DNA of 6,551 nucleotides from Thiobacillus sp. (GCA_018780025.1 JADMKH010000057.1:1-6551); one strand, 5' to 3'; positions 1-6,213 are shown, counted from the stretch's first letter. Notes: generated by a model from the sequence alone, not told the origin. Numbers and translations are program-made.

Positions 1-63
1 CACGCCTGGAAGCCGGTCAACCGCGTGCGTGCCGTATCGGCCGCGCTGCGGGCTTACGCTGCG

Positions 64-1047
64 ATGACGACTTCGGCCGCTTTCGGCGCGGTGCGTGATG
101 TCAGTCTGGTCGAGCATCCCACCGAAGCACAGATTCACGCGGATCCGCTGGCCCGCTTTGCCATCGCCGACCAGTTGAGCTTCCGCGAAGGCGCTGGCGG
201 GCTGACCTATGCCGACATCGACAACCACGGTGGCCGCGCGACGATCTGCTTGCAGGGCGCCCACGTGGTGAACTTCCGTCCCAAGTCGCAGCAGGAGCCC
301 GTGGTGTGGGTGTCCGATGCGGCCAAGTTCGCGCCCGGCAAGTCCATCCGCGGCGGCGCGCCGGTGTGCTGGCCGTGGTTTGGCGCGCATGCCAGCGAAG
401 CCGCGTTCCCCGCGCACGGCTTTGCGCGCACCGTGGCGTGGACGGTTGTCAGCAGCCGAAAGCGCAACGACAGCAAAACCGAGCTCACGCTGCAACTGGC
501 CGACACCGAACAGACCCGCAAGCAATGGCCGCATCCCACCCGGCTCACGCTCACCGTCATCGTCGGCGACAAGCTGGAACTGCAGCTGGCCACCACCAAC
601 CTGGGCGACAAGCCGGTGCAGATCGGCGAAGCGCTGCACACCTATCTGCAGATCAGCGATGTCGGCAGCGTGAAAATCACCGGGCTGGAAGGCAGCAGCT
701 ACCACGACAAGGTCGACAACTTTGCGAAGAAGAAACAAAGCGGCGCGATTGCGCTGAAAAGCGAAGTCGACCGCGTCTACGTCAACACCCCGGCCGAATG
801 CGTGATCGAAGACGCGGGCCTCAATCGCCGCATCCGCATCGCCAAAACCGGTTCGCTGTCCACCATCGTATGGACGCCGTGGACCGAGAAGGCCGGGCAG
901 ATGGGCGACATGGGACAAGGCAAGTCGGGCGCCGGCTGGCGCGAAATGGTGTGCGTCGAATCGGCCAATGCGATGGACAACGTCGTCACCGTGGCGCCGG
1001 GCGAGACGCACACGCTGGCGGTGACCTACAGCGCCGAGGCGCTTTGA
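64..1047 (+). CDS. yeaD: D-hexose-6-phosphate mutarotase (glucose-6-phosphate 1-epimerase, YeaD family)
   Basis: Predicted cytoplasmic aldose-1-epimerase-fold enzyme that interconverts the alpha and beta anomers of glucose 6-phosphate and related hexose phosphates, feeding glycolysis and the pentose phosphate route. With the ATG at 64 it has 327 residues. Visible family signatures are IRGGAPVCWPWFG (about 95-107), HGFAR with the first active-site histidine (H118), LHTY with the second (H192), DRVY (D236) and CVES with the probable catalytic glutamate (E299). E. coli YeaD is about 294 residues, so this copy has an N-terminal extension of roughly 30 residues. The start is uncertain: no clear Shine-Dalgarno precedes 64, the frame is open to the left edge, and GTG codons at 25 and 91 are alternatives. 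The parA-like gene follows after only 2 nt, so the two are probably co-transcribed. The family call is firm; the exact start is not. Confidence 0.9.
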   Translation: MTTSAAFGAVRDVSLVEHPTEAQIHADPLARFAIADQLSFREGAGGLTYADIDNHGGRATICLQGAHVVNFRPKSQQEPVVWVSDAAKFAPGKSIRGGAPVCWPWFGAHASEAAFPAHGFARTVAWTVVSSRKRNDSKTELTLQLADTEQTRKQWPHPTRLTLTVIVGDKLELQLATTNLGDKPVQIGEALHTYLQISDVGSVKITGLEGSSYHDKVDNFAKKKQSGAIALKSEVDRVYVNTPAECVIEDAGLNRRIRIAKTGSLSTIVWTPWTEKAGQMGDMGQGKSGAGWREMVCVESANAMDNVVTVAPGETHTLAVTYSAEAL

Positions 1048-1049
1048 GC

Positions 1050-1655
1050 ATGCGGGTCATCCTGGTTGCCAACCCCAAGGGCGGCAGCGGCAAGACCACC
1101 TTGTCGATCAATCTGGCGGGCTATCTGGCGTCGCAAGGCCAGCGCGTGGCGATGCTCGACCTGGACCGGCAGAAATCCGCGAGCCAGTGGCTGGCGATAC
1201 GCGACGCGACGTTGCCGGCTATTGATTTGCTGCGCGACGGGCAAAAAGGCGGCAGCGACTGGCTGGTGATCGATTCGCCCGCCGGGCTGCACGGCAAGAA
1301 CCTGGAGCGCGCGCTGAAGCTGGCGCACAAAGTGGTGGTGCCGATCGCGCCCTCGCTGTTCGACATTCGCGCCGGCCAGGAATTTCTGGCCGCGCTGCAT
1401 GCCGAAAAGTCGGTGCGCAAAGGCCATGATTTTGTCAGCGTGGTGGGGATGCGGGTCGACGTGCGTACCCGCGCCGGCGTGACGCTGGAGCAATTCATGG
1501 CGCAGCAGCAATTGCCGGTGCTGGCGCATCTGCGCAACACCCAGCATTACGTTAACGCCGCGTTCGAAGGCAAAAGCCTGTTTGACTTGCCGCACCACAG
1601 CGTCGAGCGCGACATTGAACAGTGGCGGGATTTGATCGACTGGCTGGATCGCTGA
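1050..1655 (+). CDS. Small orphan ParA/MinD-type ATPase
   Basis: Predicted 201-residue P-loop ATPase of the ParA family, which binds ATP, dimerises and often coats nucleoid DNA to position plasmids, chromosomes or protein clusters. The deviant Walker A motif KGGSGKTT spans residues 10-17, with signature lysine K10 and catalytic lysine K15. The Walker A' region is LDLDRQKSASQW (about 36-47), and the hydrophobic strand ending in IDSPAG (74-79) supplies the Walker B aspartate D75. The usual ParA DPQ is DRQ here. There is no N-terminal helix-turn-helix, and no parB or parS-like gene lies nearby, so classical partition is unlikely; positioning of an unidentified cargo is possible but inferred. The ATG lies 2 nt after the mutarotase stop, with only a weak GAGG (1035-1038) upstream, so translation may be coupled. 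The family assignment is strong; the cargo is unknown. Confidence 0.88.
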   Translation: MRVILVANPKGGSGKTTLSINLAGYLASQGQRVAMLDLDRQKSASQWLAIRDATLPAIDLLRDGQKGGSDWLVIDSPAGLHGKNLERALKLAHKVVVPIAPSLFDIRAGQEFLAALHAEKSVRKGHDFVSVVGMRVDVRTRAGVTLEQFMAQQQLPVLAHLRNTQHYVNAAFEGKSLFDLPHHSVERDIEQWRDLIDWLDR

Positions 1656-1657
1656 GC

Positions 1658-1692
1658 TTGCATAGTCGTACCGGGTTGCGTACGATTATGGC
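1658..1692 (+). promoter_or_regulatory. Inverted-repeat operator and probable promoter of the toxin-antitoxin module
   Basis: The 37-nt gap between the parA-like gene and the antitoxin contains a near-perfect inverted repeat. The arms are CATAGTCGTAC (1661-1671) and GTACGATTATG (1680-1690), matching at 10 of 11 positions around an 8-nt spacer. YefM-type antitoxins repress their own operons by binding palindromes with GTAC-containing cores, and both arms here carry GTAC. A candidate promoter overlaps it: TTGCAT (1658-1663), a 17-nt spacer, then TACGAT (1681-1686). The hexamers are imperfect, so the promoter call is weaker than the operator call. No Shine-Dalgarno precedes the antitoxin ATG at 1693, and the predicted transcript start falls at about that ATG. 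Confidence 0.6.
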
Positions 1693-1941
1693 ATGAACAT
1701 CCTCACCGCTTCCGAAGCCCGCGCCAATCTCTATCGTCTGATCGACGAGAGCGCGGCGTCGCACGAGCCCGTGGTCATCAAGGGCAAGCGCAGCACTGCG
1801 GTTCTGGTGTCGGCGGAAGACTGGGCAAGCATCCAGGAAACGCTTTACCTGACGTCGATTCCCGGAATGCGCGAGTCCATCCTGGATGGGCTGAATGCGC
1901 CGCGCGAGGCATTTCTGCCGGAATCCGCGCTCGACTGGTGA
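1693..1941 (+). CDS. yefM: Phd/YefM-family antitoxin
   Basis: Predicted 82-residue antitoxin of a type II toxin-antitoxin module. It should bind and neutralise the adjacent RNase toxin and repress the operon. The N-terminal half (about 1-55) has the Phd/YefM fold signature: ILTASEARANLYRLID, then a strand around EPVVIKGKRSTAVLVS, then a helix beginning at AEDW. The C-terminal part, with GMRESILDGLNAP and the ending ESALDW, matches the toxin-binding tail of this family. The stop overlaps the toxin start at GTGA (1938-1941), implying translational coupling. An inverted repeat immediately upstream is the likely autoregulatory operator. Length is normal for the family and nothing is truncated. 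The gene name is by family resemblance. Confidence 0.93.
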   Translation: MNILTASEARANLYRLIDESAASHEPVVIKGKRSTAVLVSAEDWASIQETLYLTSIPGMRESILDGLNAPREAFLPESALDW

Positions 1942-2201
1942 GTTGGCAGCTCGAATTCAGCAAAGCCGCAGCCAAGGATGCGCGCAAACTCGCGGCGGCA
2001 GGACTGAAGCCCAAGGCTCAGGCGCTGCTGGAGATTTTCCGTAGCAATCCGCATCAGAATCCGCCTCCCTGCGAAAAGCTGATTGGCGATCTGGCTGGCG
2101 CGTATTCGAGGCGCATCAACGTGCAGCACCGGCTGGTGTACAAGCTCGACGATGCGGCGCGGGTGGTGGCGGTGTTGCGGATGTGGTCGCACTACGAATA
2201 G
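1938..2201 (+). CDS. yoeB: Txe/YoeB-family mRNA-cleaving toxin
   Basis: Predicted 87-residue RelE-fold endoribonuclease that would cleave mRNA at the ribosome A site and halt growth when freed from its antitoxin. Aligned by eye without gaps to E. coli YoeB, the key residues coincide: E46 (CEKL), R59 (YSRRI) and R65 (QHRLVY). The C-terminal RMWSHYE supplies the terminal His-Tyr pair (H85, Y86). This ending is typical of the Txe branch rather than E. coli YoeB itself. The start is GTG at 1938, overlapping the antitoxin TGA, with no Shine-Dalgarno of its own. Coupled translation would keep toxin below antitoxin. All catalytic positions are intact, so the toxin is expected to be active. The gene converges on the ankyrin gene with 15 nt between stops and no obvious terminator. 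Confidence 0.93.
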   Translation: MSWQLEFSKAAAKDARKLAAAGLKPKAQALLEIFRSNPHQNPPPCEKLIGDLAGAYSRRINVQHRLVYKLDDAARVVAVLRMWSHYE

Positions 2202-2216
2202 GGCGACCATCGAGCC

Positions 2217-2795
2217 TCAGTGCGTGTTGGGCTTCATCAGGTTGACCACTTGCGGCTTGGTGACGCCATGGGTCGATGAGCATGAACCATCGACCGACAC
2301 GCCCAGTTGTTGCTCGGCTTCGTGCAATAGATTGATTACATCCACATAGAACTTGTCGTCGGCCATCATGCGGGCGGTGCGGCCACCTTCGTTGGCGGTC
2401 AGCACGTCGGCGCCGTTGTTGATCAGCCATTCCACCACCGAGGCGTCGCCGCCGCCGGCAGCCAGCATCAAGGGGGTAATACCGAAAAATATGCGTTCGT
2501 CGACCGATGCGCCGGCTTCATGCAGCACTTCGATAACCTCGACATAGCCGCGTTCGGTTTCGCCGTTGTAGGCGGCTTTGGCCAGCGCGGTCCAGCCTTG
2601 CGGCGACTTGGCGTTGACGTCGGCACCGGCGGCAATCAGCACTTTGACCGCGTCGACATGGCCTTCGCGGGCGGCGAGCATCAGCGCGGTTTCACCCGCT
2701 TCATCGGTGGCGGCGTGGTCGCTGCCCGCATCAAGCAGCTGTTTGATTTGTGCGGTATCGCCCGACTGGGCAGCGGCGAATAATTCCTGGGACAT
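2217..2795 (-). CDS. Ankyrin-repeat protein
   Basis: Predicted 192-residue protein made almost wholly of about five ankyrin repeats, a fold that binds other proteins; the partner is unknown. Repeat-like units lie near residues 3-31 (ELFAAAQSGD, LLDAGSD), 33-64 (GETALMLAAREGHVDAVKVL, AGADVNAK), 66-100 (GWTALAKAAYNGE, with a short insertion near 79-85), 104-136 (GITPLMLAAGGGD, NNGADV) and 138-165 (GRTARMMADD, VINLLHEA). A C-terminal tail of about 27 residues is not repetitive. There is no signal peptide or membrane segment, so it is probably cytoplasmic. The ATG at 2795 was chosen because an AGGAG (complement of 2801-2805) sits 5 nt before it and the repeats begin directly after; an in-frame start 13 codons upstream is less likely. 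It is transcribed divergently from the COG1331 gene. The fold is clear; the function is unassigned. Confidence 0.88.
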   Translation of the reverse strand: MSQELFAAAQSGDTAQIKQLLDAGSDHAATDEAGETALMLAAREGHVDAVKVLIAAGADVNAKSPQGWTALAKAAYNGETERGYVEVIEVLHEAGASVDERIFFGITPLMLAAGGGDASVVEWLINNGADVLTANEGGRTARMMADDKFYVDVINLLHEAEQQLGVSVDGSCSSTHGVTKPQVVNLMKPNTH

Positions 2796-2867
2796 GGGGG
2801 CTCCTGCTGAGTACGGATTGCAGGTAGCGTACAATTGTTGACTGATTTAATCAACTATTATTCGATC
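2796..2867. promoter_or_regulatory. Divergent intergenic region with an AT-rich palindrome
   Basis: This 72-nt gap must hold promoters for both the ankyrin gene (left) and the COG1331 gene (right). TGATTTAATCA at 2843-2853 is a perfect palindrome around one central base. On the minus strand, TTGATT (2854-2849), a 17-nt spacer and TACGCT (2831-2826) form a weak candidate promoter for the ankyrin gene, with the palindrome over its -35. On the plus strand, TATTAT (2856-2861) matches the -10 consensus at five of six positions and ends 6 nt before the ATG at 2868, but the only TTG-type -35 (2835-2840) is at a short 15-nt spacing. The sequence is visibly AT-rich against a GC-rich background. The promoter assignments are inferred. 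Confidence 0.4.
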
Positions 2868-4883
2868 ATGCCCAATCGCCTTGCTACCGAGTCCAGCCCC
2901 TATCTGTTGCAGCACGCCGACAATCCGGTCGACTGGTATCCGTGGGGTGAAGAAGCGCTGGAAAAGGCACGCCGCGAGGACAAGCCCATCCTGCTGTCGA
3001 TTGGCTATTCCGCCTGTCACTGGTGCCATGTAATGGCGCACGACTGCTTCGAGGATGCCGACGTGGCGGTGGTGATGAACCGCCTGTTTGTGAATATCAA
3101 GGTCGACCGCGAAGAGCGCCCCGACCTCGACCAGATATACCAGTCCGCGCACCAGCTGTTGACCCAGCGTGGTGGCGGCTGGCCGCTGACGATGTTTCTG
3201 GCGCCCGATCAGACGCCGTTTTTTGCCGGCACCTATTTTCCTAGGACGCCACGTCATCAGTTGCCGGCTTTCCCCGACCTGATGGAGAACCTTGCGCGCG
3301 CCTGGTACGAGCGGCGCGGCGAGGTGCTGGCGCAGAACGCAGCGGTGCGCGATGCGCTCGCGCGCCAGCAGCCTGAACCGGACGCGCAGCAAAAAGTGAG
3401 TGACGCAATATTTTCCGATGCCGTGCGCGACCTTGCCGAAGCGTTCGATCCGGTGTGGGGCGGCTTCTCGCGGGCGCCCAAGTTTCCGCGTCCGGGTGAA
3501 CTGTTTTTTTTGCTGCGCGAGGCGCAACGCGGCAACAATGGGCAGGCGCGCGACATGGCGCTGTTTTCCCTGCGCAAGATGGCGTCCGGCGGCGTGCGCG
3601 ACCAACTGGGCGGGGGCTTCTGCCGTTATTCGGTCGATGAGCAATGGGCGATTCCCCATTTCGAGAAAATGCTCTACGACAACGGCCCGCTGCTGCATCT
3701 GTATGCCGATACCTGGGCGCTGACCGGCGAGGCGCTATTCAAGGAAACCGCCGAGGATCTGGTGGGCTGGCTGCTGCGCGAGATGCGTGCGCCGGAGGGC
3801 GGGTTTTATTCCGCGCTCGACGCCGATACCGAAGGCCACGAAGGCAGGTTTTACGTATGGACGCCGGACGAAGCGCGCGACCTGCTGAGCGACGAAGAAT
3901 ATGCGATAGCGGCCTATGTATACGGCTTCGATCGGCCCGCAAACTTTGAGGGCCGCTGGAATCCCATCCTGGCGCGCTCGCTGGCCGATGTGGCCAGTGA
4001 ACTGGGCGTGCCCGAAGCCGATGCGGCCGTCTGGCTTTCGAGTGCGCGGGACAAACTGTTCGCGGCGCGCGAAACCCGCGTCAAGCCGGGGCGCGACGAC
4101 AAGCAGCTGACCAGCTGGAATGCGTTGATGATTTCAGGTTTGGTGCATGCCGGGCGTGTGATGGGACGGCCCGACTGGATCAAGGCCGCACAGGAAGCCG
4201 TTGATTTCCTGCATCAGAATCTGTGGCGCGACGGGCGCCTGCTGGCCAGCTACAAGCACGGCGAAGCGCGGCTCAACGCCTATCTCGACGACTATGCTTT
4301 CCTGCTCGATGCCCTGCTGGAAAGCATGCAGGCCGGCTACCGCGAGGCCGACATGGCGTGGGCGCGCGAACTGGCCGACGCGTTGCTGACCCATTTCGAA
4401 GACCCCGAACAGGGTGGCTTCTTCTTCACCAGCCACGATCACGAAGCGTTGATTACGCGCCCCAAGCCGGGTTATGACAATGCCACCCCGTCCGGTAACG
4501 GCGTCGCGGCCTTTGCTCTGCAGCGGCTGGGCCATCTGTTGGGCGAAACACGTTATCTCGATGCCAGCGCGCGCTGCCTGCGTGTATTCCAGTCGCAGCT
4601 GGCAAAACAGCCGATCGCTTACGCCACGCTGCTGGCCGTGCTCGAAGAATCATGGTTGCCGCCGCGTGTTGTGGTCTTGCGCGGTCCGGCAGCCAGCCTG
4701 CAGGAATGGGCAACCGCGCTGATGCCCACGCTTGGTGCGCGCGATGTGGTGCTGAGCCTGCCCAATGGACTGAGACTGCCGGATGCATTGGCCAAGCCGG
4801 AATCGGATCAGCCAGCCGCCTGGGTCTGTAGCGGGACATCTTGTCAGCCGCCGGTCATCGCGTTGTCGGCACTGCTGAACTGA
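2868..4883 (+). CDS. YyaL/SPATA20-type protein: thioredoxin-like domain plus six-hairpin glycosidase-like domain (COG1331, DUF255)
   Basis: Predicted 671-residue cytoplasmic protein of the COG1331 family, of usual length; its biochemical role is not established. The N-terminal thioredoxin-like DUF255 domain (about 1-165) opens with NRLATESSPYLLQHADNPVD and carries the CxxC motif ACHWCHVM (C50, C53), then VDREERPD, GGGWPLTMFL and AGTYFP (about T122). The rest is an alpha/alpha toroid resembling N-acylglucosamine 2-epimerases and six-hairpin glycosidases, with FSRAPKFPRP, PHFEKMLYDN (H264, E266), GGFYSALDADTEGHEG, DDKQLTSWNAL (410-420) and YDNATPSGN. A second cysteine pair, C654 and C659 (CSGTSC), lies near the C terminus. 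The ATG at 2868 fits the family N terminus; a TTG at 2835 would add 11 unrelated residues. No Shine-Dalgarno is visible. It has no signal peptide. A T8 run lies at 3504-3511, but the frame is intact. Confidence 0.92.
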   Translation: MPNRLATESSPYLLQHADNPVDWYPWGEEALEKARREDKPILLSIGYSACHWCHVMAHDCFEDADVAVVMNRLFVNIKVDREERPDLDQIYQSAHQLLTQRGGGWPLTMFLAPDQTPFFAGTYFPRTPRHQLPAFPDLMENLARAWYERRGEVLAQNAAVRDALARQQPEPDAQQKVSDAIFSDAVRDLAEAFDPVWGGFSRAPKFPRPGELFFLLREAQRGNNGQARDMALFSLRKMASGGVRDQLGGGFCRYSVDEQWAIPHFEKMLYDNGPLLHLYADTWALTGEALFKETAEDLVGWLLREMRAPEGGFYSALDADTEGHEGRFYVWTPDEARDLLSDEEYAIAAYVYGFDRPANFEGRWNPILARSLADVASELGVPEADAAVWLSSARDKLFAARETRVKPGRDDKQLTSWNALMISGLVHAGRVMGRPDWIKAAQEAVDFLHQNLWRDGRLLASYKHGEARLNAYLDDYAFLLDALLESMQAGYREADMAWARELADALLTHFEDPEQGGFFFTSHDHEALITRPKPGYDNATPSGNGVAAFALQRLGHLLGETRYLDASARCLRVFQSQLAKQPIAYATLLAVLEESWLPPRVVVLRGPAASLQEWATALMPTLGARDVVLSLPNGLRLPDALAKPESDQPAAWVCSGTSCQPPVIALSALLN

Positions 4884-4963
4884 ATGACATATCAGTATTT
4901 GCTATTGGGCAATTTGCGGGACGCCTGCTAGAAAAAGAGGGTCTGTTGTTTTCAGGAGCCATC
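4884..4963 (+). promoter_or_regulatory. Intergenic leader of the DUF2189 gene with Shine-Dalgarno
   Basis: An AGGAG at 4954-4958 stands 5 nt before the ATG at 4964 and fixes the start of the DUF2189 gene. Further upstream, TTGGGC (4905-4910) and TAGAAA (4929-4934) with an 18-nt spacer form a weak sigma70-like promoter candidate, and TTGC/GCAA arms (4899-4902 and 4909-4912) form a small inverted repeat. No terminator is visible after the COG1331 stop at 4883, so read-through into the membrane-protein gene is possible. The ribosome-binding site is solid; the promoter is speculative. Confidence 0.4.
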
Positions 4964-5761
4964 ATGATTACGCACACCGACCCCGGTATTTTTCACCCGC
5001 AGGCGGCCAGCATGAACTTGCCGGGTATTCATAAAATCAGCCTGGATCAGCCCATGCACTGGCTGCGCGAAGGGGCGCAGGACATGGCCAGAGCCTGGCC
5101 GCTCAGCCTGTTTTACGGCGCGGTGTTTGCGCTGCTGGGCTTTGGCCTGGTGAATGCCGCGTGGGACAAGCCGCACCTCGCCATGGCGCTCACCTCCGGG
5201 TTTCTGTTTATTGCACCGGTACTGGCCACCGTGTTTTACTGTGTGAGCCACCGGCTGGAACACCATCACAAGTTGCCGCATTTGTTTGTGCCCTTGCTGT
5301 CCTGGCGCGCCAACCCGGCTTCGCTGGGCCTGTTCGCACTGATGCTGGTATTTGTCCTGTCAATGTGGGAACGCATTTCGGCGATACTGGTGGGCCTGTT
5401 TCTTGGCGGCTCGGGCATTGACGGCCTGACAGACTTGCTGCGTTTCAGTGCAATTCAGCAATATCCTGAGTTCGTGCTGGCTTATCTGGCGTTTGGCGGG
5501 GCATTGGCGCTGATGGTGTTCAGCCTTTCCGTCGTTTCACTGCCTATGTTGCTGCATCGCAAAGTCGATTTCGCAACCGCTTTGGTCACCAGCTTCATGG
5601 CAACCCGGCTCAATTTTCCGGCGATGTTGCTATGGGGCGCCTTGATTGCCGTCCTGGTGGCGATCGGGATAGCGACCGATTTCATTGCCATGGCGGTGAT
5701 CTTCCCCTGGTTGGGCCATGCCAGCTGGCATGCCTACCGCGAAATGATCGAGCGGGATTAA
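4964..5761 (+). CDS. DUF2189 integral membrane protein
   Basis: Predicted 265-residue inner-membrane protein of the DUF2189 (COG5473) family, whose function is unknown. A hydrophilic N-terminal stretch of about 44 residues is followed by about six hydrophobic segments near residues 45-66, 72-95, 118-134, 136-149, 168-193 and 217-247. A histidine-rich loop (HRLEHHHKLPH, 97-107) follows the second segment. The block PMLLHRKVDFATALVTS (194-210) and the C-terminal FPWLGHASWHAYREMI (247-262) are the typical DUF2189 signature. The ATG at 4964 is chosen for its AGGAG at 5-nt spacing; the longer open frame starting at 4841 overlaps the preceding gene and is unlikely. A hairpin follows the stop, and a cytochrome c gene comes next on the same strand. 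The histidines could suggest metal or heme contact, but nothing in the sequence proves it. Confidence 0.85.
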   Translation: MITHTDPGIFHPQAASMNLPGIHKISLDQPMHWLREGAQDMARAWPLSLFYGAVFALLGFGLVNAAWDKPHLAMALTSGFLFIAPVLATVFYCVSHRLEHHHKLPHLFVPLLSWRANPASLGLFALMLVFVLSMWERISAILVGLFLGGSGIDGLTDLLRFSAIQQYPEFVLAYLAFGGALALMVFSLSVVSLPMLLHRKVDFATALVTSFMATRLNFPAMLLWGALIAVLVAIGIATDFIAMAVIFPWLGHASWHAYREMIERD

Positions 5762-5772
5762 TAATGTTTTAC

Positions 5773-5805
5773 GGGGGCTTGGTAGCAAATAACCAAGCCC
5801 TTTCC
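5773..5805 (+). terminator. Probable terminator after the DUF2189 gene
   Basis: A perfect 9-bp stem, GGGCTTGGT (5775-5783) with ACCAAGCCC (5792-5800), closes an 8-nt loop and starts 13 nt after the DUF2189 stop. It can extend by two G-T wobbles. The following T tract is short (TTT then CC), so termination may be incomplete. Confidence 0.6.
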
Positions 5806-5887
5806 TTGCGCGGGCCGGGTTTTTCTTGGATATTGTAGGTGTGATTGAAAACGCTCACTCAACCTGACCCCGATGGAGAAGTTAAAG

Positions 5888-6199
5888 ATGAAAGCATTGA
5901 TGATGACCGCGGCTACCGCTGCCCTGTTGATGATGTCTGGTATGGCTTCCGCCGATCAGGCTCTGGCCCAGAAAAACGCCTGCATGTCCTGTCACGGCGT
6001 GGACAAAAAGATTGTTGGCCCCGCCTTCAAGGATGTTGCCAAGAAATACGCCGGCGACAAGACTGCGCATGACAAGCTGGTTGCCAAGGTGAAAACCGGC
6101 GGCAAGGGCGTGTGGGGCGAGATTCCCATGCCGCCGAACCCGCAGGTCAAGGCTGAGGATGCAGACAAGATCATCAACTGGATTCTTGGCCTGAAGTGA
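5888..6199 (+). CDS. Periplasmic monoheme cytochrome c, c551/c8 type
   Basis: Predicted small class I cytochrome c that shuttles electrons between periplasmic donors and a terminal oxidase or reductase. The precursor is 103 residues. A signal peptide with a hydrophobic core (about 3-18) ends in MASA, with likely cleavage after A22, leaving a mature chain of 81 residues; Pseudomonas c551 is 82. The heme-binding CMSCH spans C32, C35 and H36, and the distal ligand is probably M81 in the PMPPN block. The motif VGPAFKDVAKKY and the C-terminal helix ADKIINWILGLK are typical of the c551/c8 group. The mature chain is rich in lysine, suiting electrostatic docking. The ATG at 5888 is preferred over 5873 because GGAG (5875-5878) lies 9 nt upstream and the shorter form has a regular signal peptide. 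It is flanked by hairpins on both sides, so it is probably monocistronic. Its partner is not shown by the window. Confidence 0.93.
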   Translation: MKALMMTAATAALLMMSGMASADQALAQKNACMSCHGVDKKIVGPAFKDVAKKYAGDKTAHDKLVAKVKTGGKGVWGEIPMPPNPQVKAEDADKIINWILGLK

Positions 6200-6213
6200 C
6201 CTGAATCCAGAGT

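Noticed and set aside
306..1049. Upstream extension of the parA-like frame across the mutarotase gene, giving a 449-residue protein
   Set aside because: The extension is Arg/Gln/His-rich low-quality sequence in an alternate frame of a clear enzyme gene; the ParA family N terminus begins exactly at the ATG at 1050.
1026..1598. 190-codon open frame antisense to the parA-like gene
   Set aside because: It shadows the ParA coding frame, has no recognisable domain and is rich in His, Gln and Arg as expected for an antisense artefact.
1050..2201. ParA plus toxin-antitoxin as a remnant of an integrated plasmid partition/addiction region
   Set aside because: No parB, replication, integrase or attachment-site sequence is present and base composition does not change; the adjacency is more simply chance.
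2217..2795. Ankyrin gene repeats as a DNA repeat array
   Set aside because: The repetition is at protein level and diverged; no direct DNA repeats of the CRISPR or tandem kind are evident.
2847..3698. 283-codon open frame antisense to the COG1331 gene
   Set aside because: It lies entirely opposite strongly conserved coding sequence and resembles no family; long antisense frames are common at this GC content.
4841..4963. Longer start for the DUF2189 protein
   Set aside because: It would overlap the COG1331 gene and add 41 unrelated residues; the ATG at 4964 has a good AGGAG.
5806..5836. TTGCGC and TATTGT as a promoter for the cytochrome gene
   Set aside because: The spacer is 19 nt and both hexamers are poor, so it was not listed as a feature.
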